Assembly: GCA_002393555.1 (NCBI GenBank) | Contig: DGSP01000056.1 | Coordinates: forward strand, 3,049 to 67,048 | Reading direction: 5' to 3' | Length of the DNA stretch: 64,000 nucleotides | From: Prevotellaceae bacterium UBA4359 | Lineage (GTDB): Bacteria; Bacteroidota; Bacteroidia; Bacteroidales; Bacteroidaceae | In this document: one piece after another, positions 59,144 through 64,000 of the stretch | How positions within the stretch are numbered: the first letter of the stretch is position 1 | How the letters are laid out: every line of letters begins with the position of its first letter | The notes under the pieces: model-generated | What the model was told of the DNA's origin: nothing | The model's input: only the letters and a program-made list of their open reading frames with translations | The model's database searches: none | Program-made: the position numbers and the translations under genes

Positions 59144-61576
59144 ATGTCTGATAATTTGGAAAATGAATATTCTGCCTATGATGCAGAGTATCGCGAAGAA
59201 TCAAAATTTGACCTGAAGAAACTCTATGGAATCCTGTTGAGGTATAAATATTGGTTCGTAGCCTCTGTTTTGTCTTGTTTGGTGGTGGCTGTTGTCTATT
59301 TGTGGTATGCCACACCCCAATATAGTGTCTCTTCCAAGATACTCATCAAGGACAAGGAAAATACCTATTATTCCAATCAGATGAAAAAATCCTTGGCGGA
59401 CATGGGTATGAAAAATAGTAGTAACGGTTTTGAAAATGAGTTGGAAATCATTGCTACTAAGACATTGAATAAGAAAGTGGTAAGAGACTTGAAACTTTAT
59501 TCGATGTATTATACAAAAAAGGGACTGAAAAGCGTTGAAATATATGGGAAATATTCCCCCTATATTGTAGATATGCAGGAAAATGCGCTGGACTCTCTTC
59601 TGATTCCCATCCGGATGCAGATGTCGCAGGAGGGGAATAATCTGACGGTGTCGCTGCAGGCGGAAGACTTTGAGACCGAACAGACTTTGTCCTCTTTCCC
59701 GGCCAATATCTCTACCCCCTATGGAAATGTGATTGTTCAGAAGAATCCATCTGGGATAATGGAATATATGGAGAAGGATTTGAAAGCCATTATCTATCCA
59801 GTGGAGTCGGTGGCTTTGGCCTATGCAGCAGCCTTGTCTGTTGAGGCCACTTCCCGTACTACGACTGTGGCAGAACTGACGCTGAAGGATAACCTGCCGG
59901 AGCGTTGCTGTGACTACTTGAACAAACTGGTCGATGCGTATAATGAGGATGCCAACATCGACAACAATATCGAGGCAACCCGTTCGCGCGACTTTATCGA
60001 TGAACGTTTGGCCGACATCAGCAAAGACCTCAACATGACAGAGGCGGAACTGGCTCAGTTCAAGCAGAATAGCGGTATTACCGATTACAAAGCCGATGCC
60101 ACGGTCGATGTCAGTCAGAACATTCTCTACGAACAGAAACTGGTGGAAGTCGGCACACAGATTGACCTGATAAACTATCTGATAGAGTATTGCGATGATA
60201 AGCGCAATGAATATCAGGTGGTTCCTTCCAACATCGGGTTGAATGACAATGCCTTGAACACTTCCATCCTGAAGTACAATGAGGCTATTCTGGAGCGTAA
60301 TCGCTTGCTCCGTTCTGCTTCGGAGTCAAGCCCGGCGGTTGTAGCCATCACACATGAAGCCGATGGCTATTTCTCCACGCTGCGCACATCGCTGCAAAGT
60401 GCGAAGCGTCAGGCAACGATGCAACGTGCTGAACTGCAAAGTCAGCAGAGCAAATACAGCAGCCGAATTTCTTCTGCGCCGATGCGTGAGAGGGCACTGG
60501 TTGACATCAACCGCCAGCAAGACGTGAAGTCTGGGCTTTATCTGATGCTGCTGGAAAAGCGTGAGGAAAACCTCATTCAACTTGCTTCGGCCGCCTACAA
60601 GGCCAAACTGATAGAAGAGCCGACGGTTTATGGACCTGTTTCCCCACGCCGCAACTTGATTCTCTTGGGTGCTTTGGTGCTGGGTCTGCTCTTACCTTAT
60701 TTATATTATTATCTGCGCAATTTCTTCCGCTATCGTATAGAAGGTGAAGATGAATTGGCCCATCTCTGCAAAGCCCCTCTGTTGGGAACCATCCCGTTCG
60801 TAAAAGCGTTGGCTAAGGGAGATCGTACCATCGTGTTGAAAGAAAACCGAAACAGCATCATGATGGAGGTCTATCGTTCTCTGCGTTCCAACCTTCCTTT
60901 CGTGCTGAAACCCGACCAGCAAGTCATTCTGTTCACTTCCACTCAGGCGGGTGAGGGTAAGACCTGTGTGGCTTCCAACTTGGCTGCCAGTATGGCTTTC
61001 GCCGGAAAGAAGGTGCTCATCATGGGACTCGATATCCGCAAACCTCGTTTGGCCGGCATCTTCAATCTGTCTGATACAGAGAAAGGTATCTCCAACTTCC
61101 TTTCGCGCATGCCAGACGATTATAATTACCTCGATTCCCTTATCCAGAAGACAAATGTCAGCGACAATCTGGACATCATACCTGCAGGAACAATACCTCC
61201 CAACCCTGCAGAACTTCTTGAGCGAGAGAACCTTGCCAATGCAATCAATTATTTGAAGGGAAAGTATGACTACATATTGTTGGATACGGCTCCCGTTGGT
61301 CTTGTCAGCGACACTTTGACGATTGCAAAACAAGCCGACGTGGTTCTTTACATCGTCCGTGCCAACTACACTTTGAAGGCCGACATTGGTTTCATCAACA
61401 CTCTTTATGAGAACCACCGAATCCCCAATGTGAACATTATCTTCAATGCTGTCAAAAAGGGCGATACGAGACATTCTTACTATGGCTCTGCTTACTATGG
61501 GAGTAGCAAGAACAACAACGTTTACGGCTATTACGGCTATGGCTATGGCGAAGGTGCCAAACTGGAAGAAGTGTAA
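59144..61576 (+). CDS. Polysaccharide co-polymerase with BY-kinase (Wzc-type)
   Basis: 810 residues, membrane protein that controls polysaccharide length and export. N-terminal Wzz domain with two membrane helices (about residues 35-55 and 505-525), a long periplasmic part with coiled coil, then the cytosolic BY-kinase: Walker A TSTQAGEGKTCVAS (G603-T607 loop), Walker A' VLIMGLDIRKPR and Walker B YILLDTAPVG. The last 30 residues hold nine tyrosines (SYYGSAYYGSS, VYGYYGYGYGEG), the usual autophosphorylation cluster. Confidence 0.95.
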   Translation: MSDNLENEYSAYDAEYREESKFDLKKLYGILLRYKYWFVASVLSCLVVAVVYLWYATPQYSVSSKILIKDKENTYYSNQMKKSLADMGMKNSSNGFENELEIIATKTLNKKVVRDLKLYSMYYTKKGLKSVEIYGKYSPYIVDMQENALDSLLIPIRMQMSQEGNNLTVSLQAEDFETEQTLSSFPANISTPYGNVIVQKNPSGIMEYMEKDLKAIIYPVESVALAYAAALSVEATSRTTTVAELTLKDNLPERCCDYLNKLVDAYNEDANIDNNIEATRSRDFIDERLADISKDLNMTEAELAQFKQNSGITDYKADATVDVSQNILYEQKLVEVGTQIDLINYLIEYCDDKRNEYQVVPSNIGLNDNALNTSILKYNEAILERNRLLRSASESSPAVVAITHEADGYFSTLRTSLQSAKRQATMQRAELQSQQSKYSSRISSAPMRERALVDINRQQDVKSGLYLMLLEKREENLIQLASAAYKAKLIEEPTVYGPVSPRRNLILLGALVLGLLLPYLYYYLRNFFRYRIEGEDELAHLCKAPLLGTIPFVKALAKGDRTIVLKENRNSIMMEVYRSLRSNLPFVLKPDQQVILFTSTQAGEGKTCVASNLAASMAFAGKKVLIMGLDIRKPRLAGIFNLSDTEKGISNFLSRMPDDYNYLDSLIQKTNVSDNLDIIPAGTIPPNPAELLERENLANAINYLKGKYDYILLDTAPVGLVSDTLTIAKQADVVLYIVRANYTLKADIGFINTLYENHRIPNVNIIFNAVKKGDTRHSYYGSAYYGSSKNNNVYGYYGYGYGEGAKLEEV

Positions 61577-61633
61577 TCGAAGGGGGCGGAACGTGGTTAA
61601 ACGTAACAGTGAGTAATTGAAAAAGAGGCGATT

Positions 61634-62083
61634 ATGGTTATTGCAGTAGATTTCGATGGCACCATCGTGGAGCATGAATATCCCGAGATAGGGGAAGAAC
61701 GCCCTTTTGCGACCGAGGTGCTGAAAATGTTGATGGCAGACCGCCACAAGTTGGTGCTCTGGACCATGCGCGATGGCAAACTGCTTGACGATGCCGTGAA
61801 ATGGTGTGCCGACCGAGGCGTGGAATTCTATGCAGTCAATAGCGACACTTCGCCCTTGTTTCCAGAGGAGAGAGACCCCAACCTCTCCTGCAAGTTGCAT
61901 GCAGATGTATTCATCGACGACCGCAATGTGGGCGGACTTCCCGATTGGCCCACCATCTATAAAATCATATCCCAGCGGAAGACCTGGAAACAAATTATGC
62001 GCACCGAACTTGCGAAAGAACATGAGGAGCATGCGATTCCATATCCTAAGTGGATGTTCTGGAAATCAGCAAGAAAGAAATGA
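61634..62083 (+). CDS. HAD-like hydrolase (BT0820-like)
   Basis: 149 residues. MVIAVDFDGTIVEHEYP gives the HAD nucleophile motif DxDGT, and FIDDRNVGG is motif III/IV-like. LVLWTMRDGKLLDDAVKWC (motif II region) matches the small HAD proteins known in Bacteroides as BT0820-like; substrate unknown. It lies 57 bp after the BY-kinase and 24 bp before upp. Confidence 0.85.
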   Translation: MVIAVDFDGTIVEHEYPEIGEERPFATEVLKMLMADRHKLVLWTMRDGKLLDDAVKWCADRGVEFYAVNSDTSPLFPEERDPNLSCKLHADVFIDDRNVGGLPDWPTIYKIISQRKTWKQIMRTELAKEHEEHAIPYPKWMFWKSARKK

Positions 62084-62107
62084 TAGACCTTAAGGAAAGA
62101 GAATACG

Positions 62108-62770
62108 ATGAAAATAATTAACTTTGCAGAGCAAAACACCATCATCAACCAGTATGTAGCCGAGTTGCGTGATGTGAACGTACAGAAAGACCGTGCGCGT
62201 TTCCGCCATAATCTGCTTCGTGTCGGACAGATGATGGCATACGAGGTCAGCAAGACTCTGAAGTATTCAGAACAGGTCGTTCAGACACCGCTGGCTGAGG
62301 CAAAAGTGTCTGTGCCAAGCGACAAGTTGGTGCTTGCCACCATCTTCCGTGCAGGTCTCCCTTTCCATCAAGGCTTTCTTGAAGTTTTCGACTATGCCGA
62401 CAACGGTTTCGTGTCTGCCTATCGCTATTACAAGGACAAGGAGCACAAGATTGTTGGCGTGAACGTCGAATACATCGCATCACCCGACCTCACGGGCAAG
62501 GTTCTCCTCATTGCCGACCCTATGCTCGCCACGGGAAACAGTTTTGAACTGGGCTACCAAGCCTTCATCACGAACGGAAAACCCTCCGTGGTGCATCTCT
62601 GTTGTGCCATCGCGTCGCAGAAAGGAGTCGATAACATCAAGAAGTTCTTCGCAAGTTGCGAAAATGTGACAGTTTGGTGTGCTGCCATAGACCCAGGACT
62701 CAACGAGCACTGCTACATCGTGCCAGGTCTTGGCGACTGTGGCGACCTCGCATACGGCGAGAAACTTTAG
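62108..62770 (+). CDS. upp: Uracil phosphoribosyltransferase
   Basis: 220 residues. Salvages uracil to UMP with PRPP. VLLIADPMLATGNSFELGYQAF is the PRPP-binding loop (DPMLATG typical), preceded by ATIFRAGLPFHQGFL and SAYRYYKDKEHKIV and followed by GLNEHCYIVPGLGDCGDLAYG, the uracil-binding end. Typical of the Upp family, slightly long at the N-terminus. Confidence 0.92.
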   Translation: MKIINFAEQNTIINQYVAELRDVNVQKDRARFRHNLLRVGQMMAYEVSKTLKYSEQVVQTPLAEAKVSVPSDKLVLATIFRAGLPFHQGFLEVFDYADNGFVSAYRYYKDKEHKIVGVNVEYIASPDLTGKVLLIADPMLATGNSFELGYQAFITNGKPSVVHLCCAIASQKGVDNIKKFFASCENVTVWCAAIDPGLNEHCYIVPGLGDCGDLAYGEKL

Positions 62771-62886
62771 TATTAACCAATTCAACAATCAATGGACCCA
62801 GACAGTTATCCGGCGGAAAACAGTAGCCGCCTAAAAAAATCTATTGTGTCTAACATGTTGAACAACAACAAGGGAGGTGAAACATT

Positions 62887-63966
62887 ATGGACCCGCAGAT
62901 AACCCTCCTTCTCATCTACATGTTGTTGTCGCTCGTCATTTCAGCACTCTGTTCAGTGTTAGAAGCGACGATTCTTTCTACCCCCATGTCATACGTGACC
63001 ACCCTCGAGACCCAGAATGTCAAAGGGTGGGAACGCCTGAAACAGTATAAGACCAACATTGACCGTCCCATTTCGGCCATTCTGATTGTCAACACGATAG
63101 CCAATACCGTGGGTGCCTCGTTGGTGGGCTCTCAGGCAGCAGGCTATGCAGCCAGCCATTATTCTGCCTCTGACGAAACAAGTCTCTTCGTTGGTGTAGT
63201 TTCAGGCATTTTCACTTTCCTCATCCTCGTTTTCTCCGAAATCGTACCCAAGACCATTGGCTCTACCTATTGGCGCAAACTCGCTCTGCCTGCCAGCAAC
63301 ATTATCCGTGTCTATGTCGTCATCACCTATGTGCTGGTGGTTCTTCTGGAAAAAATCACCCACATGGTGGGCAATTCCTCCGCTCAGGAGTCCGTCACGC
63401 GCGACGAAGTGGCAGCGATGGTCACCGTCGGCACCGAGGAAGGTGTGCTCGAAAAGAAAGAGAACCGCATGATTCAGAACCTGCTCAAACTCGACAGTGT
63501 GGCTGCCCACGAAATCATGACTCCCAGTGTGGTGGTGGCTATGGCTGAAGAGGAGATGACCCTTCGTGAGTTCTATCGCGATGAGGAATACAAGAACTTT
63601 TCGCGCATTCCTGTCTATAAAGGCGAAGAAAGCGACTACATCACTGGCTATGTGCTGCGTCAGGAAATCCTCGAACGTCTGGCCGAAGATAAGTTCGACA
63701 CCAAATTGGGCGAATTGGCCCGTCCCATCCTTTCTTTCTCCGAAGACGAAGATGTCTCCACCATTTGGGAGAAACTGTTGGAGAAGAAAGAACACATCTC
63801 CATCATCATCGACGAGTACGGCACCCTGCGTGGCATCGTCACCCTTGAAGACGTCATCGAGACCATGCTTGGCTTTGAGATTGTCGATGAGAAAGACGAA
63901 GTGGTGGATATGCAGGAGTTGGCCAAAGCACAATGGAAACAAATGCAGAAAGAGCAGCACAAGTAA
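62887..63966 (+). CDS. CNNM/CorC-type transporter with DUF21 and CBS domains (GldE-like)
   Basis: 359 residues. DUF21 membrane domain with about four helices (1-170), then two CBS domains (about 205-330: MTPSVVVAMAEEEMTLREFY and SIIIDEYGTLRGIVTLEDVIE). The C-terminal CorC_HlyC domain of longer relatives is missing and the protein ends in a short Lys/Gln-rich tail, so this is the short form. It has a real GGAGG before its ATG at 62887, uncommon for the phylum. The N-terminal MDPQITLLLIYML resembles GldE-like proteins. Confidence 0.85.
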   Translation: MDPQITLLLIYMLLSLVISALCSVLEATILSTPMSYVTTLETQNVKGWERLKQYKTNIDRPISAILIVNTIANTVGASLVGSQAAGYAASHYSASDETSLFVGVVSGIFTFLILVFSEIVPKTIGSTYWRKLALPASNIIRVYVVITYVLVVLLEKITHMVGNSSAQESVTRDEVAAMVTVGTEEGVLEKKENRMIQNLLKLDSVAAHEIMTPSVVVAMAEEEMTLREFYRDEEYKNFSRIPVYKGEESDYITGYVLRQEILERLAEDKFDTKLGELARPILSFSEDEDVSTIWEKLLEKKEHISIIIDEYGTLRGIVTLEDVIETMLGFEIVDEKDEVVDMQELAKAQWKQMQKEQHK

Positions 63967-64000
63967 ATAGAGGCTGTGTCAAAATCATACACTCCACACC

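Noticed and set aside
62792..62902. 36-codon ORF (MDPDSYPAEN...) just before the GldE-like gene
   Set aside because: It overlaps the real start in another frame; the resemblance of its MDP opening to the next protein is curious, but there is no other support.

Overview
The window is a chromosomal segment from a member of the Bacteroidales, most likely a Prevotellaceae-type genome. Supporting evidence: a bifunctional LpxC-FabZ gene, NusB of about 308 residues, a Pur-alpha-like DUF3276 protein, a pRiA4b ORF-3-like protein, and TAnnTTTG promoter boxes with few Shine-Dalgarno sites. No rRNA, tRNA, CRISPR array or complete insertion sequence was found. The gene content is mostly housekeeping, with one capsule or exopolysaccharide region and one restriction-modification (RM) island.

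Layout. 0.1-9.3 kb: purM diverges from lpxD, lpxC-fabZ and lpxA (lipid A synthesis), followed by two small proteins, miaA and a class A penicillin-binding protein. 9.4-18 kb, minus strand: three secreted proteins of unknown role, aroE, a REP-associated (RAYT-like) transposase, menG, purC, phoH, and the queF-yhhQ queuosine operon. The yhhQ leader consists almost entirely of three abutting preQ1-I-like pseudoknots. 18.2-24.6 kb: a glycosyltransferase/nucleotide-phosphorylase fusion, a SpoIID-like protein and two AmpG-like transporters. 24.9-31.9 kb: a DUF5606 protein, coaE, a YbbR protein, yajC, nusB, a Pur-alpha protein, rplY, pth and an S4 RNA-binding protein.

32.1-37.7 kb is an island holding a Type ISP restriction-modification enzyme. 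The enzyme is split exactly between its methyltransferase part and its target-recognition part by a palindromic insertion. A long structured leader precedes it, and an orphan copy of the pepT 3' end lies on the far side of the island from intact pepT. 37.7-40.3 kb: pepT and a bleomycin-hydrolase-like peptidase. 40.5-61.6 kb is a capsule/exopolysaccharide region: initiating transferases, an SLBB export protein, a Wzz protein, a flippase, a polymerase/ligase, three glycosyltransferases, a WecA-like enzyme, Wzi and a BY-kinase. It is interrupted by rny, zapA and small conserved genes. 61.6-64 kb: a HAD-like protein, upp and a GldE/CNNM-type protein.

The intergenic DNA is unusually structured. 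Five arrays of three or four palindromic or inverted units share a 23-24 bp pitch and a YWAAAC left edge but have different core sequences. A second family has arms of about 7-bp-phased repeats around GC-rich mini-palindromes. The RAYT-like transposase is a candidate source of such repeats, but that link is inference.
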